NCBI GenBank assembly: GCA_964474185.1 | Contig: CAYYRI010000001.1 | Coordinates: 1-28,872 of the forward strand | Length of the DNA: 28,872 bases | Direction: 5' to 3' | Source of the DNA: CAYYRI01 sp964474185 | GTDB lineage: Bacteria; Patescibacteriota; Minisyncoccia; Minisyncoccales; RBG-13-42-11 | Part shown: piece by piece, positions 6,682 to 13,689 of the stretch | Layout of the letters: the number at the start of each line of letters is the position of its first letter | Position numbering within the stretch: position 1 is the first letter of the stretch | The notes under the pieces: generated by a model | The model's input: the letters and a program-made list of their open reading frames with translations, nothing else | Database searches by the model: none | What the model was told of the DNA's origin: nothing | Position numbers and translations under genes: made by a program

Positions 6682-8163
6682 ATGCTTATTCCCAAGGAGG
6701 TAAAATTTTTAATTGGAGAATTGAAAAAGAAGGGCTTTGAAGCGTATGTCGTCGGCGGTTGCGTCAGGGATTTTTTGAGAGGAGTTTCTCCAAAAGACTG
6801 GGATGTAGCCACCTCGGCCCGACCCGAGGAAATCCAAAAAATTTTTCCTAAGAGTTTTTACGAAAACAGATTTTTGACCGTAACCGTGCAGACGGGAAGC
6901 AAGAGCCCCGAATCAAAAGAAATTGAAATAACAACTTACAGGTCGGAAGCAAGATATACCGACAAGCGCCATCCTGACGAAATAAAATTCGCCGAAACCC
7001 TGGAAGAAGATTTGGGAAGAAGGGATTTCACGATAAATGCCATGGCCATCGACTTGGCTAAGCCAAGTTTCAAAACAAGTTTCAAAATCATCGATCCTTT
7101 TAACGGTCAACAGGATCTGAAGAATAAAATGATTCGGGCTGTTGGCAATGCCCAAGACCGGTTCGCCGAGGACGCTTTGAGGATGATGAGAGCGGTCAGG
7201 TTTGCCGCAACTTTGGACTCATCCGTCAGCTGGCGGATAGAAGAAAAAACGCAGGAAGCGATCAAAAATAATTCTTTCTTATTGAAGGCGATTTCCCAGG
7301 AAAGAGTCAGAGACGAATTGATGAAAATTATTATGACAGAGAGAGCGATGGAGGGTATAGAACTTTTAAGGCAGCTTAACTTGCTAAAATATATTATTCC
7401 GGAATTGGAGGAAGGTTACGGCACCAGCCAGAATAAGCATCATATATATGAATGCTACGAGCATTATTTAAGGTCCTTTGATTACGCAGTAAAACATAAT
7501 TTTAATAAGTATGTCAGACTGGCCGCTTTGTTCCATGACATCGGCAAGCCCCGGGCAAAACGGGGAGAAGGCAAGGACGCGACCTTTTACGGCCACGAGA
7601 TAATCGGAGCCAGAATGACAGCCCAAATTCTGGGCAGATTAAAATTCCCCAAAAAAGAAATTGAAAAAATAGTGAGATTGGTCAGATACCATCTTTTTTA
7701 CTATAATGTCGGAGAAGTTTCGGAGAGTTCGGTGAGGAGATTGGTTCTTAAGGTGGGTCCCGAAGACATGGAAGAATTGTTGCAGCTGAGAATGTCAGAC
7801 AGAGTGGGCTCGGGAGTTCCCAAAGCCGAACCTTACAAATTAAGGCATTTGAAATACGTGATTGAAAAAGTCGCCCAGGATCCGATTTCGGCAAAAATGC
7901 TCAAGACTTCGGGCGATACGATAATGAAAATTTTGAAAATCAAACCGGGGCCCAGAATAGGGCAAATTCTGGACGTTTTATTGGGTCTGGTTTTGCAAGA
8001 TCCGAAGAAAAACAAAAAAGAATTTCTGGAAAAGGAAATTAGAAGATTGGGAAAATTATCCGATAAAGAATTGAGGGCTTTGACCCAGAAGGCCCGGAAA
8101 GAGCGGGAAGAAATAACAATGAAAAGGGACGAAATGACGAAAAAGAAATACTGGGTGACGTAG
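6682..8163 (+). CDS. cca: CCA-adding tRNA nucleotidyltransferase with HD domain
   Basis: The 493 residues begin with the class II nucleotidyltransferase head: YVVGGCVRDFLRG then DWDVAT, where the DxD carries the metals. RRDFTINAMAID, FAEDALRMMRAVRFAATL and ERVRDEL follow. An HD domain is visible in the middle (LAALFHDIGKPRAKR, then GHEIIGARM). The protein adds or repairs 3' CCA; that fits the CCA-less tRNAs in this window. The HD part is known in some members as a phosphohydrolase. The Lys/Arg/Glu-rich tail is likely helical. An AAGGAGG inside codons 5-7 is coding, not a ribosome site, because the expected N-terminal helix lies before the GGCVRD motif. Confidence 0.93.
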   Translation: MLIPKEVKFLIGELKKKGFEAYVVGGCVRDFLRGVSPKDWDVATSARPEEIQKIFPKSFYENRFLTVTVQTGSKSPESKEIEITTYRSEARYTDKRHPDEIKFAETLEEDLGRRDFTINAMAIDLAKPSFKTSFKIIDPFNGQQDLKNKMIRAVGNAQDRFAEDALRMMRAVRFAATLDSSVSWRIEEKTQEAIKNNSFLLKAISQERVRDELMKIIMTERAMEGIELLRQLNLLKYIIPELEEGYGTSQNKHHIYECYEHYLRSFDYAVKHNFNKYVRLAALFHDIGKPRAKRGEGKDATFYGHEIIGARMTAQILGRLKFPKKEIEKIVRLVRYHLFYYNVGEVSESSVRRLVLKVGPEDMEELLQLRMSDRVGSGVPKAEPYKLRHLKYVIEKVAQDPISAKMLKTSGDTIMKILKIKPGPRIGQILDVLLGLVLQDPKKNKKEFLEKEIRRLGKLSDKELRALTQKARKEREEITMKRDEMTKKKYWVT

Positions 8164-8166
8164 TTC

Positions 8167-8305
8167 GGTTATCACTTTTCCAAAGAAACACAATAATTTT
8201 CCCCAGCGTGGAAAATTTTGTTCGGCTCTCGGCCTCGCTCTTCCCGCTTTAGCGGGAAACCGTGCCCGTTCGGCCTCCGAGACGTTCTTTGAGAAAAGGA
8301 TAACC
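8167..8305. repeat. 140-nt foldback after cca
   Basis: Arms GGTTATCACTTTTCCAAAGAA (8167-8187, 21 nt; 17 of 21 positions pair) and 8285-8305 enclose two perfect hairpins. These are AATTTTCC/GGAAAATT around 8195-8216 and TTCCCGC-TTTA-GCGGGAA at 8241-8258. Flanking CGGCTCTCGG and CGGCCTCCGAG can also pair. It lies 3 nt after the cca stop and may double as a terminator, although no T-run follows. Only a promoter is seen between here and 8376. Confidence 0.6.
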
Positions 8306-8333
8306 TCACTTTACTGAAAAATTTTTACCTCGC

Positions 8334-8361
8334 TTGAATTTGATTATTTAGAAATTAAGAT
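8334..8361 (+). promoter_or_regulatory. Promoter of the tRNA-Pro/tRNA-Ala/plsY unit
   Basis: TTGAAT (8334-8339) and TAAGAT (8356-8361) with a 16-nt spacer. The predicted start, about 8368, is 9 nt before tRNA-Pro. With no other promoter before 8524, the fusion gene would share this transcript. Confidence 0.45.
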
Positions 8362-8376
8362 TTAGAAATTATTATA

Positions 8377-8447
8377 CGGGGCATAGTATACCGGTAGTAC
8401 GCACGCTTCGGGTGCGTGAAGATTGGGTTCAATTCCCAATGCCCCGA
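8377..8447 (+). tRNA. tRNA-Pro (anticodon CGG)
   Basis: Acceptor CGGGGCA/TGCCCCG (C1-G72, typical of proline), D stem GTAT/GTAC, anticodon stem CACGC/GCGTG with loop TTCGGGT, T arm TTGGG-TTCAATT-CCCAA, discriminator A. CCA is not encoded. Confidence 0.92.
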
Positions 8448-8450
8448 CAT

Positions 8451-8524
8451 GGGCCTGTAGTAAAACGGCATTACGCGGCATTCGCATTGCCGAGGTCCGG
8501 GTTCAATTCCCGGCAGGTCCACCA
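8451..8524 (+). tRNA. tRNA-Ala (anticodon CGC), CCA encoded
   Basis: Acceptor GGGCCTG/CAGGTCC with the G3-U70 pair that marks alanine tRNAs, D stem GTAA/TTAC, anticodon stem CGGCA/TGCCG with loop TTCGCAT, T arm CCGGG-TTCAATT-CCCGG, discriminator A, then CCA. It is the only tRNA here with an encoded CCA. The final A of CCA is also the A of the first possible ATG of the next gene. Confidence 0.93.
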
Positions 8525-11286
8525 TGAATTCAATGCCTTTTCTCTGGATAATTTTTAGTTATTTTTTAGGGTCTATTCCCTTCGGTTATTTAATCGGCCG
8601 TTTATCGGGAAAAAATGTTTTAGAAGTTGGCTGGAGAAAAACTTCGGGCAGCAATGTTTTTAAAAACGTAGGAAAATGGCAGGGAGTTTTGACTGCAATT
8701 TTAGATGTTTCCAAAGGATATGCGGCAGTTTACGGAGCCAGGACGCTGGGCCTATCTTCGGAAGTTCAGGTTCTTTCCGGGGTGGCGGCGGTTACGGGCC
8801 ATAATTGGTCTCTGTTTTTGAAATTTGCCGGAGGGCGGGGCATCGGCACCTTTGCCGGCGCCTTTTTGGCTTTGTCTCCCCAAATTCTTCTCTTTTCCAT
8901 CATCCCCCTTATTATTTTAGCCATTGTTTGGAATGCCGCAATCGGGACCATTTTATTTTTATTCACTGCAATTTTCCTTTCCCGGTATCTTAATCAATTT
9001 GGGACGGCGGGAGTTTTTACAACTTTGTCCTTAGTCCCCATTTTCATTAAAAGATTAAGCCCGATCGAAGAAATCAAAGAATCTCAGAGAAAAGCGCAAT
9101 TATTAAGAAATCGTCTTATTTTTGACGATGACGTGGCTTTGTTGGAGTTGAGAATCAAAAGAATTTTCCAAAAAACAAAAGGCAGCCACGGTTTATTTAT
9201 GAAAATAATGAAACCCGTTACCGCTCCTTTCTGGCTGCCCCCGAAAGTCGGCTGGCAGGTGGCGAAATTCGGGGTAAAGATGGCTAAAAAACCGATAGGC
9301 AAATTTATTTTGAAACCTCAGGAAAAAGTCGTTAACGAAATTAAAACAGAGGACTTTAAAAAAATGATGGTCGCCGCCGCCAAAAAAATCGTTGTGCATC
9401 AGGAGGAAATCAACAAAATAAACGTTTTCCCCGTGGCGGACAAAGATACTGGTTATAATTTGGCGGCTACTTTATTGGGGATTGAGGGAACAATCTCCCA
9501 AAGAAATTACCAAACCCTTAGAGAGTTGACCAAAGACATCAAAGAGGCGGCGATGATTAACGCCAGGGGAAACGCCGGAATGATTTACACGGGTTATCTG
9601 ATTGAAGTTCTGGACAGAGTGAAACATTTGGAAACGATAGATGCCTTTCATTTGGCTCTGGCGATGCGAAGAGGGATAAAAGCGGCAAGATCCTCCATTG
9701 CGGAACCCGTGGAAGGAACGATTTTGGACACGGTAAAAGCCGCCGGAGAAAGAGCTTATGAAGTCGCCAAATTTAAAGATCCCGCCCTCGGCAAACAGGA
9801 AAAAAACATAATTAAAATGCTGGAGGAAGCTCAGAAGAGCTCGGATATCGCCCTTAAAGAAACGAAAGAGAAATTACAAGTTTTGAAGGAAAACGACGTG
9901 GTTGATGCCGGGGCCCTGGGTTTCGTCAAAATCTTAGAGGCCTGGGTTGAAAGCCTGAAGGGAGTTGAAGTAGCCAGCCCCATTTTTTCGCCGGAAACAG
10001 AAGAGAAGCTAAAATACAGAGTCGAAGAGGATAAATCCTCTTCTTCACCCTTCGCTGCGGCTCGGGTATACGAAGTGGTGCTGAGTTTCAGAAAAAATAA
10101 AGAAATCAGCGCAGAAGATTTAAAAAATGAATTATCTTCTTTGGGCGACAGTTTGGAGATTCTGGAACTGGAAGACAAAATCAAACTTCATATTCATACG
10201 AACGAGCCGGAGCTTGTTCGAGAAAAATTCAGGCACTTGCCGGAGTTTGAATCAAGGGTCGAAGAGCTTTTATGCTCTTCTTCACCCTTCGCTGCGGCTC
10301 GGGCGATTGAAGACATGGAACATCCGGGCTTGGCAGGCGATGAATCTAAAGATTCATCTTCACCTACCCGAGCGCAGCGAAGGGTGGAAAAGAACAGAAT
10401 GTTCTTTGATTCGCCTCGCCGCGCGCTCGGCTTGGTGGTTGATGAAGTTGCCGATTTACCGAAAGAATTTTTAGAAAAATATAATATTGAAGAAGTGCCT
10501 TTTACGACCAGGTTTCCGGACGGAGAATTCATCACTTCAAAAGAAGATATTTATCAGAAAATGAAAGAAGCTTTGGCAACCGGGCGCCATTTGCCCACTA
10601 CTGCCGCCCCTTCGTTCAAAAATTTCCTTTCGGTTTATCAAAACGCTCTGAAAAATTTTGAAAAAATTTTGGTGATCACCATTTCTTCGAAGCTTTCCGG
10701 CGCTTACAGTTCGGCCAGAATCGCCCGTTCCGTTTTCAAAAAACCGGAAAAGCTTGATATCTTCGTTTTCGACTGTTTTACCGCCGAAGTCGGCGAAGGT
10801 CTGGCCGCGATAAAAACGCAGGAATTGATTTCCCAGGGCAAAACGACCGAAGAGATTGTGGAAAAACTGAAAGAATTTTGTCCAAAGATTACTTTATTGG
10901 CCTGCATAGACGATTTTAAATACGTAGTCAGGGGAGGAAGAGTCAGATTGCCAAAAATATTCATTGGACCTACCTCGTTCATCCAGAAATTGGGAATCAG
11001 GTTTTTGGTGGGTTTGAAAAACGGAAAGGTCAAATTCTTCGGGGCGAGTTTGGGGAAAGACAAGGCGAGAATCCTGGCCGAAGAGATTGATCTGCAAAGA
11101 CGAGGCGGAGCTATCCAGGTGGCCATAGCCCACGCCGATAATTTGAAAGAAGCCCAGAAACTTAAAACCGAACTGGAAAAAAGGCCCCAAATAAAAGTTT
11201 TATACATTTCTTCGGTATCGCCGGTGGTGGCAACCCATACGGGGCCCGGGGCGCTTCTCGCGGCCTTTCATCCGATTGACAAATAA
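8524..11286 (+). CDS. plsY-fakA-fakB: PlsY-FakA-FakB fusion: acyl-phosphate synthesis and transfer in one protein
   Basis: Three enzymes are joined in one 920-residue frame. Residues 1 to about 185 are PlsY, the membrane acyl-phosphate:glycerol-3-phosphate acyltransferase: GSIPFGYLIGR, TSGSNVFKNVG (40-50), GHNW...FAGGRGIGTF (92-109), several membrane helices. About 276-600 are FakA, the fatty-acid kinase: DAK2 motif NVFPVADKDTGYN (300-312, both Asp kept), ARGNAGMIYTG, EPVEGTILDTV, VVDAGALGF, then KLHIHTNEP (556). About 635-918 are FakB/DegV, the fatty-acid carrier: VVDEVADLP, LPTTAAPS (690-697), SSKLSGAYSSA. FakB binds a fatty acid, FakA phosphorylates it and PlsY esterifies it to glycerol-3-phosphate. 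Repeats interrupt the FakA C-terminus and the FakA-FakB linker. The ATG at 8533 is an equally good start and avoids the tRNA. Confidence 0.93.
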   Translation: MNSMPFLWIIFSYFLGSIPFGYLIGRLSGKNVLEVGWRKTSGSNVFKNVGKWQGVLTAILDVSKGYAAVYGARTLGLSSEVQVLSGVAAVTGHNWSLFLKFAGGRGIGTFAGAFLALSPQILLFSIIPLIILAIVWNAAIGTILFLFTAIFLSRYLNQFGTAGVFTTLSLVPIFIKRLSPIEEIKESQRKAQLLRNRLIFDDDVALLELRIKRIFQKTKGSHGLFMKIMKPVTAPFWLPPKVGWQVAKFGVKMAKKPIGKFILKPQEKVVNEIKTEDFKKMMVAAAKKIVVHQEEINKINVFPVADKDTGYNLAATLLGIEGTISQRNYQTLRELTKDIKEAAMINARGNAGMIYTGYLIEVLDRVKHLETIDAFHLALAMRRGIKAARSSIAEPVEGTILDTVKAAGERAYEVAKFKDPALGKQEKNIIKMLEEAQKSSDIALKETKEKLQVLKENDVVDAGALGFVKILEAWVESLKGVEVASPIFSPETEEKLKYRVEEDKSSSSPFAAARVYEVVLSFRKNKEISAEDLKNELSSLGDSLEILELEDKIKLHIHTNEPELVREKFRHLPEFESRVEELLCSSSPFAAARAIEDMEHPGLAGDESKDSSSPTRAQRRVEKNRMFFDSPRRALGLVVDEVADLPKEFLEKYNIEEVPFTTRFPDGEFITSKEDIYQKMKEALATGRHLPTTAAPSFKNFLSVYQNALKNFEKILVITISSKLSGAYSSARIARSVFKKPEKLDIFVFDCFTAEVGEGLAAIKTQELISQGKTTEEIVEKLKEFCPKITLLACIDDFKYVVRGGRVRLPKIFIGPTSFIQKLGIRFLVGLKNGKVKFFGASLGKDKARILAEEIDLQRRGGAIQVAIAHADNLKEAQKLKTELEKRPQIKVLYISSVSPVVATHTGPGALLAAFHPIDK
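10024..10066 (+). repeat. Palindromic element in FakA region, copy 1
   Basis: GAAGAGGATAAATCCTCTTC (perfect palindrome), TTCACC, then CTTCGCTGCGGCTCGGG. It is read as EEDKSSSSPFAAAR between the DAK2 domain and the strand YEVVLSF, where FakA relatives normally run on without it. The palindrome is identical to that at 20403. Confidence 0.85.
10261..10303 (+). repeat. Palindromic element, copy 2
   Basis: GAAGAGC-TTTTAT-GCTCTTC, TTCACC, then the same 17-nt tail as copy 1. It is read as EELLCSSSPFAAAR in the same frame. The palindrome sequence differs from copy 1 but both arms changed together. Confidence 0.85.
10339..10385 (+). repeat. Palindromic element, copy 3 (tail inverted)
   Basis: GATGAATC-TAAA-GATTCATC, TTCACC, then ACCCGAGCGCAGCGAAGGGT, which is nearly the reverse complement of the tail in copies 1 and 2. 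It lies in the linker before the DegV domain. Confidence 0.75.
10389..10431 (+). repeat. Palindromic element, copy 4
   Basis: AAAGAACA-GAA-TGTTCTTT followed by GATTCGCCTCGCCGCGCGCTCGGC. Same plan as the other copies, with a more diverged tail. It abuts the first strand of the DegV domain (LGLVVDE). Confidence 0.6.
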
Positions 11287-11303
11287 GTTTTTTTTGTTAG
11301 AAT
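11276..11303 (+). promoter_or_regulatory. Strong sigma70-type promoter for nusA-hppA
   Basis: TTGACA (11276-11281) lies in the last codons of the fusion gene, TAGAAT at 11298-11303, spacer 16. Transcription would start near 11310, leaving about 170 nt of leader before nusA. A small hairpin (GTCCG/CGGAC, 11311-11329) followed by ACTTTTATT sits at the start of that leader and could act as a weak terminator or attenuator. Confidence 0.6.
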
Positions 11304-11350
11304 TAAATCAGTCCGTGAAAATTGCGGACACTTTTATTAACAAATAACAA

Positions 11351-11462
11351 CCCATATCGGAGATGGGTCGGAAGAACCCTCTGGTTCTTCCGTATAGGAA
11401 AACAGCCGGGCTTTGCCCGCGTTAGAAACCGAGGGTTTCTAAAGAGCGAGCGTAAGCGAGCG
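11351..11462 (+). repeat. Structured repeat family B copy 1, plus palindromic element, in the nusA leader
   Basis: A chain of hairpins: CCCAT/ATGGG, GGAAGAACC-CTCT-GGTTCTTCC, CGGGC-TTT-GCCCG, AGAAACC-GAG-GGTTTCT, then GC-rich GAGCGAGCGTAAGCGAGCG. The stretch from GGAGATGGGTCGGAAGAACC to the GTAGGAAAA-like segment and ACCGAGGGTT recur, reversed, at 21911-21983. The last hairpin and tail (11424-11462) have the same plan as the elements inside pnp. Confidence 0.65.
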
Positions 11463-11481
11463 ACTAAACTTTGTAATACCT

Positions 11482-13689
11482 ATGGACATAAAAAATTTTG
11501 CATCGGCCATCGCCCAAATTGCCGAAGAAAAAGGCATTTCAGCGGAAAAGGTTTTGGAAACCATTGAGATGGCCATCGCCGCCGCTTACAAAAAGGATTA
11601 CGGCAAAAAAGGCCAAATAATCAAAGCCAAGCTTGATTCGGAATCTGGCGATGTTAAGTTTTGGCAGGTGAAATTGGCGGTTGCAAAATCAATGATTTAT
11701 TCCGAAGAAGAATTGAAAAAGCTCGCGGAGAAAGCCGCAATTTCTCAAAGGCCAGTTTCCGTCGAGAATGAATTCTCGGAAGAAGAAATCAAAGGCGAAA
11801 AGAAAGTTCGTTTTAACCCCGAGAAGCATATTATGCTCGAGGACGCAAAAAAGATAAAACCGAAAATAAAAGCGGGCGAAGAGTTTGAAACGCCTTTGGA
11901 ACCTCAGAAAGATTACGGAAGAATTGCCGCCCAGACGGCAAAACAAGTAATTCTCCAGCGAATCAGGGAAGCGGAAAAAGAAAGCATATTCTCTGAATAT
12001 AAATCCAAGGAAGGAGAAATAATTTCCGGTATCGTCCAGAGGATCGAGGGCAGAAACGTCTTTTTGGACATAGGCAAGACATTGGGCGTTTTGCCGAGAG
12101 AAGAGCAGGTTATGGGAGAATTTTACCGCCCCGGCCAGCGGCTTAAAGCATACGTTTTGAAAGTTGATGAAACCCCTAAGGGCCCAATAATTTTTTTATC
12201 AAGAGCTTATCCAAAATTGATTTCAAAGCTTTTTGAATTAGAGGTGCCTGAAATTTCTTCCGGCCAGGTCCAGATAAAATCAATTGCCAGAGAGGCTGGT
12301 TCGAGGTCGAAAATTGCGGTGGCGACCGAAGCGGATGGAGTAGATCCGATAGGAAGCTGTTTTCCGGGCAGAACTTTAATTCTAATGGAGGATTTCAGTT
12401 ATAAACCCATTGTTCAACTATCAAAAGGAGAAGTAGTTTTCACTCATTTAGGGAACCGAGAAATAATCTCAAAAACTTTTAAAAGGATATGGAATGGAAC
12501 TACTTTAAAATTTGAAGTTTTTGGAATTCACCAGAATTTAGAAGTTACTAAAGAACATCCGTTGCTTTTTACCCTTGGCTACGACCAAAAAAAAGAATTT
12601 AAAGAAGCTTCGAGAATTAAAAAAGGCTATTTAGCAATCCCTACTTTAGAAAATGTAGTATTTGATAAAACTATTTATCATTTCGAAAAAGAAAAAGATT
12701 TTTTATGGGTTTTGGGAATATATTTAGCTGAGGGTTCTTTGGATCGCGCGGAGGTTAATTTCACCCTCTCTAAACAAGAAAAAGATAAAGCATTAAAGAT
12801 AAAAGATATAATGGAAAAATATGGGGGCAAGGTTTATATTAGAGAATCTAACTGTCGCCCTTCAGTTTTAGATATTAAATTATTTGGAGAATATTGGAGA
12901 AAAATATTCAAAGAATTGGGCGGAGAGTATTGCGATAGAAAAAAAATAAATTCAAGATTAATGTTTTTAAGCCCAAAATTACAACTCGAAATTTTCAAAG
13001 GGTGGAAAGATGGAGATGGTTATTTTGATAAGAAAAGAAACCGAACTATAATAGTTACAACCTCAGAGAATCTTCTATGGCAGATGTATCATATTTTACT
13101 TAGAAATAAAATTAGAGCCAATATGCAAAAACGAAAAGACCGAGAGGGTCGAAAAGATGCTTATCAATTGGAAATCGCCAATAATAAGACGAGAGATTAT
13201 CGGGGATTTTTTCGAGGTGATTATTATTTTTCACGCATCAGAAAAATAGAAAGAGGACCTTGTTCTTCGGGCCGCCAGGTTTACAACCTTGAGGTAGGGG
13301 ATGATAATTCCTATATAGCTTACTCAGTGGCAGCACATAATTGTGTCGGCCAAAAAGGAACGAGAGTAATGGCCGTGATAAACGAACTGGGCGGAGAAAA
13401 AATCGATATTATCGAATATTCGCCAGAACCCGAAAGGTATATTGCCAACGCCTTATCCCCCGCCAAAGTTTTAGAAGTAAAAATTCTGCCGAAAAATAAA
13501 GCCCAGGCCGTTGTTCCCGAAGACCAATTGTCTTTGGCCATCGGCAAAGACGGCCAAAACGTCAGATTAGCGGCGAAATTAACGGGCTGGAAAATAGACG
13601 TTAAGGGTCCGGAAGAGGAAAAAAAACAAGAAGTCGAAGAAACAAAAAAAATAAAAAAACCAAGAAAAAAACCCAAAAATAAAATATGA
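11482..13689 (+). CDS. nusA: Transcription factor NusA, split by an intein
   Basis: The 735-codon frame encodes NusA residues 1-292, an intein (293-620), then the rest of NusA. The host part shows the N-terminal RNA-polymerase-binding domain, S1 (EGEIISGIVQRIEGRNVFLDIG) and the KH1 approach (QIKSIAREAGSRSKIAV...DPIGS). After the intein come the KH1 loop CVGQKGTRV and KH2 (LAIGKDGQNVRLAAKLTGWKI), and a Lys-rich tail. The spliced protein would have 407 residues, a normal length. NusA controls pausing, termination and antitermination. The stop overlaps the hppA start as ATGA. A promoter about 175 nt upstream gives a long hairpin-rich leader. ATG 11482 starts the conserved N-terminal helix. Confidence 0.95.
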   Translation: MDIKNFASAIAQIAEEKGISAEKVLETIEMAIAAAYKKDYGKKGQIIKAKLDSESGDVKFWQVKLAVAKSMIYSEEELKKLAEKAAISQRPVSVENEFSEEEIKGEKKVRFNPEKHIMLEDAKKIKPKIKAGEEFETPLEPQKDYGRIAAQTAKQVILQRIREAEKESIFSEYKSKEGEIISGIVQRIEGRNVFLDIGKTLGVLPREEQVMGEFYRPGQRLKAYVLKVDETPKGPIIFLSRAYPKLISKLFELEVPEISSGQVQIKSIAREAGSRSKIAVATEADGVDPIGSCFPGRTLILMEDFSYKPIVQLSKGEVVFTHLGNREIISKTFKRIWNGTTLKFEVFGIHQNLEVTKEHPLLFTLGYDQKKEFKEASRIKKGYLAIPTLENVVFDKTIYHFEKEKDFLWVLGIYLAEGSLDRAEVNFTLSKQEKDKALKIKDIMEKYGGKVYIRESNCRPSVLDIKLFGEYWRKIFKELGGEYCDRKKINSRLMFLSPKLQLEIFKGWKDGDGYFDKKRNRTIIVTTSENLLWQMYHILLRNKIRANMQKRKDREGRKDAYQLEIANNKTRDYRGFFRGDYYFSRIRKIERGPCSSGRQVYNLEVGDDNSYIAYSVAAHNCVGQKGTRVMAVINELGGEKIDIIEYSPEPERYIANALSPAKVLEVKILPKNKAQAVVPEDQLSLAIGKDGQNVRLAAKLTGWKIDVKGPEEEKKQEVEETKKIKKPRKKPKNKI
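12358..13341 (+). mobile_element. Intein with LAGLIDADG homing endonuclease in NusA
   Basis: The 328-residue insert begins CFPGRTLI (Cys1) and ends with SVAAHN before Cys+1, a complete splice junction set. Block B is seen as T356-K-E-H359 and block F as VYNLEVGDDNSYIAYS. Two dodecapeptide motifs mark the endonuclease: LGIYLAEGS (411-419) and GWKDGDGYF (507-515), with their acidic residues in place. It sits between Ser and Cys just before the GxxG loop of KH1, a highly conserved target. The DNA is visibly richer in A and T than the flanking nusA. All key splice residues (C1, H619, N620, C621) are present, so it should be active. Confidence 0.93.

Noticed and set aside
9060..9430. Frameshift or assembly join between PlsY and FakA
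   Set aside because: The frame is open with normal codon use and a basic helical linker; no stop, ribosome site or start is seen at the junction. Read data would still be worth checking.
10704..11207. 167-codon minus-strand open frame
   Set aside because: Lies wholly opposite the DegV domain, which has clear family motifs.
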